Origin: an uncultured Acetatifactor sp.
Lineage (GTDB): Bacteria > Bacillota > Clostridia > Lachnospirales > Lachnospiraceae
Assembly: GCA_910577665.1 (NCBI GenBank)
Contig: CAJTOJ010000024.1
Span: 1-56,692 of the forward strand
Direction: 5' to 3'
DNA length: 56,692 nucleotides
Positions 23,619-32,552 of the stretch are shown one piece after another. A program made the translations under genes and the position numbers. Below the pieces are notes generated by a model that saw nothing but the letters and a program-made list of their open reading frames with translations, was not told where the DNA came from and searched no databases. Each line of letters starts with the position of its first letter. Position 1 is the stretch's first letter.

Positions 23619-25610
23619 TCAAGAAGTTTTGCTTCTGACGCTGCCCCGGCTTCTGCCAAGCAGTTTCCGGACCAGTTTTACCACCTGCAACAGGAGCAAT
23701 AGCACCAGCACCACAACCAGCAGGAAAAGTGCTGCAAGTATAAAGGCATATTTGTTGGGCTGCTTCAACAGGTTCTTCAAGGCATAGCTGTCTTCCACTA
23801 CCTTACGCCCCAGACTGTCCGCATATAGGGTGGGTACATTGGGGACTCCATCGCCATCGGTATCCTGGAAAGAGGACATGTAACCGGCTATGGCAGCCCA
23901 GGCTTTCAGCTCCTGGCCACCTGTGGTGAGGATGGCATCCTCCATGTCTGTGATAGGAGTGCCATCCGCGAACTTGGGCTGGATGGACAGGATCCCATAG
24001 GACACGTCTGTCACGGCTCCCAGCATCTGACCACTGTAGAGGTCACACACCACCCGGTACAGGGCATCGTCCTCAATCGGGACCGGGTTTCCGTCCCGGT
24101 CTGACAAGTGGCAGTCAGTGACTTTGTTCAAGATTAGCCGGTGGGGATTGAAGGTGAAGTCCAGTCCGCTGACATAGAGCCTGGCGGAGGGCATAAAGTC
24201 GGACACAGAGGCATCAATCTCCGCCCCTGTCTTCAGTTCCGCCCCGGTGAGATACATGCTGATCAGTGGATAGCCCGGAATACCGTCCCTGCCGATTCCC
24301 AGGGAATAGGCGTTAAATACATCTGTGACAGTCACATCTCCGATGGCGAAGGAATCCCGGACACACCCCGAAGGGACAATGGCGGCAGCTACAGGTACAC
24401 CATCATAGTCAGCAGCGGACTCCACGGCATACCGAAAGGAGTCTGCCAGCAGATTGCCCAGGTTGTGCTCTGTGTGTATATCATAGAGATCCTGGGAGGT
24501 GGCAAAGGGAACCTGGTTCTGGGCCAGCACCTGGTCGGCCTGGTACCCAAAGCGGGAGAGATAAGCGGTATCTACCAGATCCGTGAAGGAATCAATCTTC
24601 TTCTGGATGGACATGTCTTCCTCCACAGAGGGTGTAACAGGCAGAAGCTCATAGGAACCCATTTCCCAGCGTCCGTTTTCTTTCTGGCGCAGGGAGAGAG
24701 ACCCCAGGTTCTTGCCATATTCGCCACAGGAGACAATATAAGTATCCCCCTGCTGTAGAGGCTGTTCCAGTACAGAGTGGGTATGGCCGCTGATGATCAA
24801 GTCGATCTGTGGTACTTTCCGCGCCAGGATCTCGTCCTCCGATTTGGATTCGTCCGGACTGGTACCGCTGTGGGATACACAGACGATAAGATCGGCATCC
24901 TCTTCTTCCTGGATCTTTTTTACTACCTCTGCAGCTGCTTCAGAGGCATCCCTGAATTCCAGCACACAGGTAGGGGCGCAGGCCAGGGAGTCCACCCCGA
25001 AGACACCCAGTACGGCAATGTTCAGGTCTCCTTTTTGTACCATGGTATAGTCTGCCACGCCATAGGCGTCAAAGGCGTCTTTCAGCAGTTGCTGTTCTTT
25101 TGTAAGTCCTTTGGCTTCCATGGCGGCCCAGTCGATATTACACAGGACCAGACGGGGAATGGGATCGTTACTCTGCCTGGCGGCATCCAGGGCGCCGGCA
25201 AGGCCTTCGGAGCGGTAATCGAATTCATGGTTGCCCAGGGTGGAGACTTCACAGCCAAGTGCCCCCAGCAGGCGCAGTTCCGGGGCTTCTTTGTCGAAGA
25301 TAGTCTGTACCAGGGTGCCCATGGAGAAATCCCCGGCATCCAGAAGCAGGGCATCGGGATGCGCCTGGCGTACCTGGTCTGTGAGGGTCTTGATTCTGGC
25401 GAACCCTCCCACAGTGGCCGCCTCCCCGTCCTGAACGGTGAGGAAACTGTCCAGATGGGAATGGGTGTCATGGAGAAACAGGATATGGGCCTCCCTGGGC
25501 GGTTCATCTGCCTGGGCTGTCAGGGAGGCAGCCCCAGGCCATAGGATGGCCAACAGGAGTGCCAGTGCAACAGCCAGGGCAGGAAGAGAAATTTTCGGGT
25601 GTTGTTTCAT
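23619..25610 (-). CDS. surface-anchored bifunctional metallophosphatase/5'-nucleotidase
   Basis: This 663-residue exported protein of the UshA/YfkN class dephosphorylates extracellular nucleotides to nucleosides. A signal peptide covers residues 1 to about 33. The metallophosphoesterase domain shows LFLHDTHSHLD, DAGDFSMGT, TLGNHEFDY and SGHTHS. The C-terminal 5'-nucleotidase domain (about 360-580) contains NLLADSFRYAVE and the YRVVCDLY substrate-binding region. The end has one transmembrane helix (about 630-652) and a basic tail, which anchors it to the membrane. The frame is open 33 codons further upstream, but the ATG at 25610 follows AAAGGGGACA and begins a proper signal peptide. It is convergent with the kinase gene. 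Confidence 0.92.
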   Translation of the reverse strand: MKQHPKISLPALAVALALLLAILWPGAASLTAQADEPPREAHILFLHDTHSHLDSFLTVQDGEAATVGGFARIKTLTDQVRQAHPDALLLDAGDFSMGTLVQTIFDKEAPELRLLGALGCEVSTLGNHEFDYRSEGLAGALDAARQSNDPIPRLVLCNIDWAAMEAKGLTKEQQLLKDAFDAYGVADYTMVQKGDLNIAVLGVFGVDSLACAPTCVLEFRDASEAAAEVVKKIQEEEDADLIVCVSHSGTSPDESKSEDEILARKVPQIDLIISGHTHSVLEQPLQQGDTYIVSCGEYGKNLGSLSLRQKENGRWEMGSYELLPVTPSVEEDMSIQKKIDSFTDLVDTAYLSRFGYQADQVLAQNQVPFATSQDLYDIHTEHNLGNLLADSFRYAVESAADYDGVPVAAAIVPSGCVRDSFAIGDVTVTDVFNAYSLGIGRDGIPGYPLISMYLTGAELKTGAEIDASVSDFMPSARLYVSGLDFTFNPHRLILNKVTDCHLSDRDGNPVPIEDDALYRVVCDLYSGQMLGAVTDVSYGILSIQPKFADGTPITDMEDAILTTGGQELKAWAAIAGYMSSFQDTDGDGVPNVPTLYADSLGRKVVEDSYALKNLLKQPNKYAFILAALFLLVVVLVLLLLLQVVKLVRKLLGRSRGSVRSKTS

Positions 25611-25729
25611 AGATATTGTCCCCTTTCGGATATATTTATGGATAACAATGAATATACAAGTATTGTACATGAGGTGGGGGGAAAATACCAGTGGAAACGT
25701 AAAACGCATATGGCTTTGCCGCTCAAAGT

Positions 25730-25835
25730 AGCAGGATGCACACTAAATGAGCAAAGTATGTTCATTTTGGCGTGTGTAATCCCGGGTTCGTCACGCAAGT
25801 AACGCGTGAAAATACCTGGCGGTGATCCAGGTAAA
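25730..25835 (+). repeat. structured intergenic repeat, copy
   Basis: It reads GGATGCACACTAAATGAGC, loop, GTTCATTTTGGCG, CCCGGGTT, then hairpin CACGC/GCGTG, and ATACCTGGCGG. The stem-1 arms (AAATGAGC/GTTCATTT) differ from AAACGC/GCGTTT in other copies yet stay paired. The leading ACGGC hairpin is missing here. Confidence 0.7.
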
Positions 25836-25885
25836 CCATATTTTTGCACCTCTAAACAAATTTTAAGAAAAGAACTCTCCTCATT

Positions 25886-25892
25886 TGTCGAA
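25886..25892 (+). promoter_or_regulatory. possible Spo0A box upstream of the LTA-synthase-like gene
   Basis: TGTCGAA within ATTTGTCGAAATTTG matches the Spo0A-box core. It overlaps a possible -10 (TACAAT, about 25901-25906) region. A weak call from one short match. Confidence 0.3.
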
Positions 25893-25948
25893 ATTTGTGC
25901 TACAATGCGGTTAGCTATAGTTTTGACAGGAAAAGAGGATGTTGGGAT

Positions 25949-28150
25949 ATGTTAGTGTTATGGAGTAGTCTGGTAGGACTGACATTGTATCTGGAGCTTG
26001 TATATCATTTCAGCGGGTTTGGCTGGAGTGGATTCCAGTTTTTCTATGTACTGGCACTGGCTGTGGCCTGGGCAGGTGTAGAGACCTTGCTGGTAGGAGT
26101 GCTTAGGGGTAGGGTGAAGAAGATATGCTTTCAGGTGTTCCTGTGGATGCCGGTGGTCTGGACAGGTGCACAGCTGGTATACCTCAGGATTTTTAAACAG
26201 CCCATGCTCTGGGAGGCCATCTTCCGGGGCGGCGGGGATGCCTTGAGCAATTACTGGAGGGAGGCCCTGGACGGTGTAGTGGGGGCGCTGCCGTTTTTGG
26301 CGATTCTGATCCTGCCGGTGCCGGTACTTCTGCTGGTATTGAAGAAGCTGGAGTGGAAGCTTCCGGATTTTGCCATGCTGCATGTCATGCGGACAGCCGT
26401 AGTCATTACGGCGGGAATCGCAGGTGCGGTAGTGTTCATGGAGGCAGGCCGGAGCCTGCAGGCGGAATATTATGAGGATTATACGGAATTCTATGATCCC
26501 ATGACGGTAGCTGGAACTATGGGGGTATTATCTACCTTCCAGAGGGATACGTTCGGGCACCTGCAGAGTATGGTGGGTGGCATGTTTGCAGGTGCCCGTC
26601 CGGAAAGCCACAGTGGAAGTGGTACAGGGACATCGGCGGCCAGCAGAAGGGAAGAGGGCTCTACAGGTGAAAATGCAATTCTGACAGGAGAAGGAACTAT
26701 CTCAGATGGAGATGGGCTGTCTGGAGACATACCTGGGGAAGATTCTGTTTCCGGTGGGGATTCCCTGTCAAGGGAGGAGGGTTCCCAGACAGGAGAGGAT
26801 GCAGACTCCACCGGGGAACCAGAGAAAGCATTGCCTTATCCACAGCAGTTTTCCCTGGATTATGACCTGCTGCACAGCCTTGCGGACAATGAGGAGCAGG
26901 CGTGGCTTGCAGACTACATCCAGGGACTGGCACCGGTGGAATCCAATGCATATACGGGGATATTTTCCGGATATAACCTGATCTACCTTACGGCGGAAGG
27001 CTTTTCCTCCTATGCCATCCGGGAGGATCTGACCCCAACTTTGTACCGGCTGGCCAACACGGGTTTTGTGTTCGACAATTATTATGTGCCCCTGTGGCAG
27101 ACCAGCACCAGTGACGGTGAGTACATTAACTGTACGGGACTGATCCCTGACGGCCAGTTCAGCATGCGCAAGAGCGGTGATAACAATATGGCATATACGC
27201 TGCCCCGTTTTTTTGCACAGGAGGGTGTGGAGTCCCTTGCATACCATGACAACACCCTGTCCTATTATGACAGACATGTGACCCATCCCAATCTGGGATA
27301 TCTGTTCAAGGGCAGCAGCCTGGGCAAATTGTCCGGGGAGGAGTGGGAGGCGAAGATTTTCCCCATGGAACATCCGGATGCATGGCCGGCCTCTGACCTG
27401 GAGATGATGCAGGGAACCATTCCGGAATATATTGGCAGGGAGAGGTTCCATGTGTATTATATGACTGTATCCGGGCATATGAATTATAATTTCAAGGGCA
27501 ATGCCATGTCCGGGAAGAACAGGGAGGCAGTGTCCGGGCTGGATATGTCGGAAAATGCCAGGGCGTATATTGCCTGCAACATGGAACTGGACAAAGCCCT
27601 GGAATATCTGCTGGAGGAACTGGAGAAGGCGGGACAGCTGGAGAAGACCGTGATCTGCCTGAGTGCGGACCACTATCCCTATGGCATGGATCAGGGCCAG
27701 TATGAGGAACTGGCAGGCAAGTCCCTGTCCGAAGGGAAAGATATGTATCGCAATACATTGATCCTGTGGAATGCAGGGATGGAAGCAGAGCCGGTCCATG
27801 TGGAAAAGGTGTGTGGTTCCATGGACATTATTCCCACCCTGCTGAATCTTTTCGGATTTGACTACGACTCCAGGATGTATGCAGGCCGGGATATTTTCTC
27901 CGAGGAGGAAGGGCTGGTGATCTTCAACGATCGGAGTTTTGTGACGGATGCCTGTATCAACCCAAAAGGTAAACCAACCATCTGGCTGAAGGACGAGAAC
28001 GGGGTGGACCTGGTTCCAGATGAGGAGAAGGAGGAATACCTGGCGGCCTGGAAGCAGGAAGTGAAGGACCGCTACCAGTTCAGTGCCTTTATTTTGAGGG
28101 AGGATTATTACAGTGATGTGCAGCAGGCAGTGATACCGAGTGAACAGTAA
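25949..28150 (+). CDS. LTA-synthase-family sulfatase (polyglycerol-phosphate or related transferase)
   Basis: This 733-residue membrane enzyme of the LtaS/OpgB-like sulfatase superfamily moves phosphoglycerol or a similar group onto surface polymers. About five transmembrane helices occupy residues 1-170. A Ser/Gly/Glu-rich linker (about 210-290) joins them to the extracellular sulfatase domain. The catalytic Thr lies in WQTSTSDGEY and metal ligands in LIYLTAEGFSSY and LSADHYPYGMD. The linker is unusually long and acidic. The start at 25949 follows AGAGGA. The last residues (SEQ) and the stop are encoded by a sequence duplicated 146 bases downstream. Downstream DUF4358, MBOAT and DHHW genes suggest a polymer that is later O-acetylated. 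Confidence 0.85.
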   Translation: MLVLWSSLVGLTLYLELVYHFSGFGWSGFQFFYVLALAVAWAGVETLLVGVLRGRVKKICFQVFLWMPVVWTGAQLVYLRIFKQPMLWEAIFRGGGDALSNYWREALDGVVGALPFLAILILPVPVLLLVLKKLEWKLPDFAMLHVMRTAVVITAGIAGAVVFMEAGRSLQAEYYEDYTEFYDPMTVAGTMGVLSTFQRDTFGHLQSMVGGMFAGARPESHSGSGTGTSAASRREEGSTGENAILTGEGTISDGDGLSGDIPGEDSVSGGDSLSREEGSQTGEDADSTGEPEKALPYPQQFSLDYDLLHSLADNEEQAWLADYIQGLAPVESNAYTGIFSGYNLIYLTAEGFSSYAIREDLTPTLYRLANTGFVFDNYYVPLWQTSTSDGEYINCTGLIPDGQFSMRKSGDNNMAYTLPRFFAQEGVESLAYHDNTLSYYDRHVTHPNLGYLFKGSSLGKLSGEEWEAKIFPMEHPDAWPASDLEMMQGTIPEYIGRERFHVYYMTVSGHMNYNFKGNAMSGKNREAVSGLDMSENARAYIACNMELDKALEYLLEELEKAGQLEKTVICLSADHYPYGMDQGQYEELAGKSLSEGKDMYRNTLILWNAGMEAEPVHVEKVCGSMDIIPTLLNLFGFDYDSRMYAGRDIFSEEEGLVIFNDRSFVTDACINPKGKPTIWLKDENGVDLVPDEEKEEYLAAWKQEVKDRYQFSAFILREDYYSDVQQAVIPSEQ

Positions 28151-28305
28151 TTTGATTCAATTACTATTACGGCTACGCCGTCACAGCAACGTGATGCACA
28201 CAAAATGAGCAAAGAACGCTCTTCTTGGCGCAAGCAGTCTCGGGTTTATCACGCAACACGTGAAAACACCTCGCGGCAGTATCGAGTGAACAGCAACTTG
28301 ATTCA
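28137..28305 (+). repeat. structured intergenic repeat flanked by 23-bp direct repeats
   Basis: A full repeat copy (ACGGCTACGCCGT hairpin, GCACACAAAATGAGC stem, GCAGTCTCGG, CACGTG palindrome, CACCTCGCGG) lies between two direct repeats, 28137-28159 and 28283-28305. The two share 21 of 23 bases (CGAGTGAACAG at their starts). The first one contains the last codons and stop of the upstream gene. Confidence 0.75.
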
Positions 28306-28354
28306 GCTCTATGCCATCCGCAAAGCATCGAAGGTATGGACAACTGTGGATGTA

Positions 28355-28384
28355 TTGTGTAAAATATGGAAATGTGGATATACT
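28355..28384 (+). promoter_or_regulatory. sigma-A-like promoter of the lipoprotein gene
   Basis: TTGTGT (28355-28360), an 18-base spacer and TATACT (28379-28384), about 25 bases before the start codon at 28409. Confidence 0.5.
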
Positions 28385-28408
28385 ATATCTGAGATTGGAG
28401 GTATTATT

Positions 28409-29104
28409 ATGAAAAAAATGTTGGTTTATGTGTGTGTGGGAATGATGGTGCTAGGGCTTGCGGCCTGTAGCAAGGCAAATGGTGACGGGGAAAGTACCGT
28501 TCAGGACAGCACAGGGCAAAGCAGCGTCTCTGGAACAGATGACTCCCAGGAGGGCATTGACGGGAGCACTGAGGGCACTGACGAGAGCGCGCCGGAAGGG
28601 GATAACCTGGAAGGTTCCACAGGCAATACCGTGAACGGACACAACTACGAGGAAGGCTGGACGGAAGAGATGGAGACAGTCAAGACAGCAGTTGTGGAGG
28701 CCCTGGGTGAGGGCTACTGGCCGGATACGGCTATGCTGCCGGATGTGCTGGAGATGTGGGTAGGGATCACCCCGGATCTGTATGAAGATTATCTGGCAGA
28801 ATCTCCTATGATTAGTACCAATGTAGATACACTGATTGTGATCAAGGCCAAGGAGGATACGGTGGAGAAGGTCATGGAGCTTATGCTGGCCTACCGGGAG
28901 TCCAAGGTAAACGATACGATGCAGTATCCCATGAATATAGGCAAGATCCAGGCTTCCAGGGTGGAACGGATCGGCAATTATGTGTGCTTTGTACAGCTGG
29001 GCGGTGATACAAGTGCAGATAATTCAGAAGAAGAATCCATTACCAAGTGTCAGGAGGCAAATGAGCTTGCCATAGAGGTAATCAGCAAGAAGCTGGAGCA
29101 CTGA
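28409..29104 (+). CDS. DUF4358-type lipoprotein
   Basis: This 231-residue lipoprotein has the signal peptide MKKMLVYVCVGMMVLGLAAC with a lipobox ending at Cys20. An acidic Ser/Gly/Glu-rich spacer follows (about 22-75), then a compact domain (about 85-230) that resembles DUF4358 (WPDTAMLPDVLEMWVGITPD, then DTLIVIKAKEDTVEKVMELM). The function of this domain is unknown. It is common in Lachnospiraceae next to MBOAT and DHHW proteins, as here, which suggests an accessory role in surface-polymer acetylation. The frame is open upstream to 28205 but reads through the intergenic repeat. The ATG at 28409 follows TTGGAGG. Confidence 0.8.
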   Translation: MKKMLVYVCVGMMVLGLAACSKANGDGESTVQDSTGQSSVSGTDDSQEGIDGSTEGTDESAPEGDNLEGSTGNTVNGHNYEEGWTEEMETVKTAVVEALGEGYWPDTAMLPDVLEMWVGITPDLYEDYLAESPMISTNVDTLIVIKAKEDTVEKVMELMLAYRESKVNDTMQYPMNIGKIQASRVERIGNYVCFVQLGGDTSADNSEEESITKCQEANELAIEVISKKLEH

Positions 29105-29202
29105 GGGCAGCTGCCGTGCCTGTAGGGATCCTCCCGCGGCAGCAGGATATGAAGACGGAAGGCAGCTTTGAAAGGAGCTGTTGTCAGTAGGAGAGCGTTG
29201 GC

Positions 29203-30612
29203 ATGGTTTTCAGCAGTGTTTTGTTCCTCTTTCGGTTTCTTCCCCTTTTTATGATCTGTTACTATCTGGCTCCCAGGAGGATGAAGAATTTCGTCCTCTT
29301 TTTGGGGAGCCTTGTTTTTTATGCCTGGGGAGAGCCGGTATATGTGTTACTGATGCTTTTTTCTACCTTGGTGGACTATTGCAACGGACGTCTGATTGAG
29401 GCGAACAGGGGGAAGGGCAGGGCGAAGATCTTTCTGGTAAGCTCCATTGCGATCAATCTGCTGGTGCTGTGTTTCTTCAAATATGCAGATCTGCTGGTAC
29501 AGACCTTGAATGTTGTAACGGGAGCAGGGATTCCTCTGCTGAAACTGCCACTGCCCATCGGGATTTCCTTCTACACTTTCCAGACAATGTCGTATACCGT
29601 TGATGTGTACAGGGGAGAGGCGAAGGTGCAGAAGAGCCTTCTGGACTTCGGGGTGTTTGTGACTATGTTTCCCCAGCTGATTGCAGGGCCTATTGTAAAA
29701 TACCGGGATGTGGAGGATTGCCTGCACGGGCGAAGAGCCGATATCCTACAGATCAGCCATGGCTGTAAGCGGTTCTGCGTGGGACTGGCCAAAAAGGTGC
29801 TGCTGGCCAATCAGATCGGGCAGCTCTGGGCAGACATATCAGCCATGAATTATCTGGATATGAGTATGCTGACGGCCTGGCTGGGGGTGACAGCCTTTGC
29901 CTTCCAGATTTACTTTGATTTCTGTGGTTATTCTGACATGGCTATCGGTCTGGGGGAAATGCTGGGGTTCCATTTCCCGGAGAATTTCAACCATCCATAT
30001 ATCTCTGCATCTGTGACGGAGTTCTGGCGCAGGTGGCACATTTCCCTGGGGAGCTGGTTCAGGGAGTATGTGTATATTCCTCTGGGAGGCAACCGGAAAG
30101 GCCGCCCCAGGCAGATCCTGAATATACTGATCGTGTGGATGTTTACCGGTATCTGGCATGGGGCTGGCTGGAATTTCCTGCTGTGGGGGCTGTGGTTTGC
30201 TATCTTGCTGGTATTGGAAAAGCTGTTTCTGGGGAAAGTATTGTCCTGGTTACCCAGGGGAATCGGCATCCTTTACACACTTCTGGCTGTGTGGCTGGGC
30301 TGGGTGCTGTTTGCACTGGATACCCCGGAGGATATATTGCGTTTCATGGGAGCCATGGCAGGCGGTGCCGGCTTCTGGGACCAGAAAGCACTTTTCCTGG
30401 GCAGGGAGAACCTTGTGCTTCTGTGTGTGGCAGTCTTGTGGGCGACACCGCTGCCAGGCAGTCTGGCAAGGAAGCTGGAGTCTTCCACCCAGGGTGTGGG
30501 GATGGCGCTGTACCGGCTGGGGGAGAAAGTGATTCCCACAGCTCTCTTGATTCTGTCAATAGCGGGAATTGTGGAGGCGTCTTACAATCCGTTCCTGTAT
30601 TTCCGGTTTTAG
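29203..30612 (+). CDS. MBOAT-family O-acyltransferase (AlgI/DltB-like)
   Basis: This 469-residue polytopic membrane protein of the MBOAT family carries acyl groups, usually acetyl, across the membrane for transfer to surface polysaccharides. Typical segments are FVLFLGSLVFYAWGEPVYV, LPLPIGISFYTFQTMSYTVD and FNHPYISASVTEFWRRWHIS. The catalytic-His motif is GIWHGAGWNFLLWG. About ten hydrophobic segments are visible. The ribosome site (AGGAGA, about 10 bases upstream) is moderate. The next gene, 57 bases on, is its usual AlgJ/AlgX-like partner, so both probably act on the product of the upstream sulfatase-family enzyme or on another glycan. Confidence 0.9.
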   Translation: MVFSSVLFLFRFLPLFMICYYLAPRRMKNFVLFLGSLVFYAWGEPVYVLLMLFSTLVDYCNGRLIEANRGKGRAKIFLVSSIAINLLVLCFFKYADLLVQTLNVVTGAGIPLLKLPLPIGISFYTFQTMSYTVDVYRGEAKVQKSLLDFGVFVTMFPQLIAGPIVKYRDVEDCLHGRRADILQISHGCKRFCVGLAKKVLLANQIGQLWADISAMNYLDMSMLTAWLGVTAFAFQIYFDFCGYSDMAIGLGEMLGFHFPENFNHPYISASVTEFWRRWHISLGSWFREYVYIPLGGNRKGRPRQILNILIVWMFTGIWHGAGWNFLLWGLWFAILLVLEKLFLGKVLSWLPRGIGILYTLLAVWLGWVLFALDTPEDILRFMGAMAGGAGFWDQKALFLGRENLVLLCVAVLWATPLPGSLARKLESSTQGVGMALYRLGEKVIPTALLILSIAGIVEASYNPFLYFRF

Positions 30613-30669
30613 AAAAGCAGGGACAGGGATTCCTCTTATAAACTTTGTGGTTAGAAAAGGAGGGAAGCC

Positions 30670-31791
30670 ATGGGGGAGAAAGGAAATGCCGCATTTACCA
30701 CAGCTATGCTTGCAGCAGTGATCCTGCTGTTTACGGTGGCGGATTTCTTTGCAGGTGACAGGATGTATTCAGAGTCAGAGAACAGGATCCTGGCATCCAG
30801 GCCGGAGTTCACCCTTCAGGGATTATTCGGGGGCAGCTACACCTCTGACTATGAGAAATATGTGACAGACCAGTTTGTGGGAAGAGACAAATGGATTGCC
30901 ATTAAGACAATGACGGAGATCGCCCTACAGAAAAAGGCGGTCAACGGGGTATATCTGGGGGATGACGGCTATCTCCTGGAACAGCATCTGCCGGAAACAT
31001 ATACGGTGGCACAGGAGACCAAGAAGACGGCCATGCTGGGCAGACTGGCCCAGGACTGGAATGCCATGGTAATGCTGGTACCTACCGCGGACAATATTCT
31101 GAGGGATCACCTGCCGGGTCATGCACCCTCTTATGACCAGAGGAGGCTTCTGGAGCAGGCGTCCCAGATGGTAGAGGCCAACCGGTATGTGGATGTGTAC
31201 CAGGCACTACAGGGCCATGCCCAGGAAGAGATCTATTACCGTACAGACCATCACTGGACCAGCCTGGGGGCTTACTATGGCTACCTGGCCTGGGCAGAGA
31301 AAGTGGGAAAAGAGCCTTTTGCCTACCAGATTTCCAATATGGTCACAGTGTCAGAAGATTTTCTGGGAACCTTGCACTCCAGGATCAACCTGGACTGGAG
31401 AAAGGACAGTATCCAGTATTTCCGCGAGACAGACCAGCAGTCTGTGCAGGTGGTCTATGACCTGCAGAACCAGAAAGACTCCTGCTACGAACCCGCTTAC
31501 CTGGAGACTAAGAACCAGTATGGTTTTTTTCTGGATGACAATCATGCTTTCATAGAGATTCATACGGAAAACAGGAATGGGGAGTCTTTGTTTGTACTGA
31601 AGGATTCCTATGCCAATTGCTTTATCCCCCTGCTGCTGCCCCACTATGAGCATATTTATGTGGTGGATCTGCGGTATTTTAACGGGAGGCTGTATGGTCT
31701 TATGGAGCAATATGGGACCAGAAAAGAGATGGATGTGCTGGTATTGTACAACTGTATCCATTTCCTGGAAGACTTCTGGTATGCCGAATAA
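30670..31791 (+). CDS. DHHW-family protein (AlgX/AlgJ-like acetyl transfer partner)
   Basis: This 373-residue protein has one N-terminal signal anchor (about residues 12-30) and an extracellular SGNH-like domain. The family motif YYRTDHHWTSLGAYYGY holds the Asp-His pair, and a later FVLKDSYANCFIPLLLPHY carries the Ser of the same active site. AlgX/AlgJ-type proteins take acetyl from the MBOAT partner and put it on polysaccharide outside the cell. The start follows AGGAGGGAAGCC. It directly follows the MBOAT gene and ends the cluster, and the HAD gene begins 95 bases later. Confidence 0.88.
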   Translation: MGEKGNAAFTTAMLAAVILLFTVADFFAGDRMYSESENRILASRPEFTLQGLFGGSYTSDYEKYVTDQFVGRDKWIAIKTMTEIALQKKAVNGVYLGDDGYLLEQHLPETYTVAQETKKTAMLGRLAQDWNAMVMLVPTADNILRDHLPGHAPSYDQRRLLEQASQMVEANRYVDVYQALQGHAQEEIYYRTDHHWTSLGAYYGYLAWAEKVGKEPFAYQISNMVTVSEDFLGTLHSRINLDWRKDSIQYFRETDQQSVQVVYDLQNQKDSCYEPAYLETKNQYGFFLDDNHAFIEIHTENRNGESLFVLKDSYANCFIPLLLPHYEHIYVVDLRYFNGRLYGLMEQYGTRKEMDVLVLYNCIHFLEDFWYAE

Positions 31792-31886
31792 ATCCGGAAT
31801 AAGGCCGTTTGCAGTTTCCGGGACAAGCATGTACAGACAGTGCAGAATATGGCAGCAAAGAGTTGGAAAGCAGAAGGAGGCAGCCT

Positions 31887-32552
31887 ATGAGGGCAGTGAT
31901 TTTTGATATGGACGGGGTACTGTTTGACACAGAGAGGCTGTGCCTTCTGGCCTGGCGGGCGGTGGCCCAGGCTAATGGCCTGGCGGGAGTGGAAGAGGTA
32001 TTTCCCAAATGTGTGGGACTTAGTGAAACGGACTGTAGACAGGTGGTGACCGAAGAGCTGGGGGAAGACTTTGACTATCCCCGGTTTTCCAGGCAGGCTT
32101 CTGCCTGGATGCGGGCATACATAGATAAAAATGGTCTGCCAGTGATGGAAGGGGCAGAGCATCTGCTGGGCTGGCTGGAGGCACAGGGATGTAAAGTGGG
32201 ACTGGCTTCCTCCACAGTGTATGACTCCGTGGTGCGGCATCTGGAGAGAAGTGGCCTTAGGCGCTATTTTTCCCAGCTTACCACAGGGGATATGGTGGAG
32301 CATTCCAAACCACAGCCGGATATCTATCTGCTGGCCTGCAGCCGCATGGGAGTGGAACCGGGGGACACATATGCCATCGAGGATTCCCCCAATGGCATCC
32401 GAGCTGCCCACGGCGCAGGGATGATCCCTTTGATGGTGCCGAATATGATAGCGCCGGATGAGGAGATGCAGCGGCTTTCCAGGGAGATATTCGGAAGTCT
32501 GGAGGAAGTCCTGGCTTATTTCCGGAAGGAGGGGAACGGATGGCATACCTAG
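31887..32552 (+). CDS. HAD-superfamily phosphatase (beta-phosphoglucomutase-like)
   Basis: This 221-residue cytoplasmic HAD subfamily IA hydrolase starts AVIFDMDGVLFDTE (nucleophile Asp and acid/base Asp). It has motif II in VGLASSTVYDSV, motif III Lys in MVEHSKPQPDIYLLA and motif IV in AIEDSPNGIRAA. Members dephosphorylate or isomerise sugar phosphates, and the exact substrate is unknown. The ATG at 31887 lies 8 bases after AAGGAGG. The end overlaps the rsmA start by 13 bases, so the two are translationally coupled. Confidence 0.88.
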   Translation: MRAVIFDMDGVLFDTERLCLLAWRAVAQANGLAGVEEVFPKCVGLSETDCRQVVTEELGEDFDYPRFSRQASAWMRAYIDKNGLPVMEGAEHLLGWLEAQGCKVGLASSTVYDSVVRHLERSGLRRYFSQLTTGDMVEHSKPQPDIYLLACSRMGVEPGDTYAIEDSPNGIRAAHGAGMIPLMVPNMIAPDEEMQRLSREIFGSLEEVLAYFRKEGNGWHT

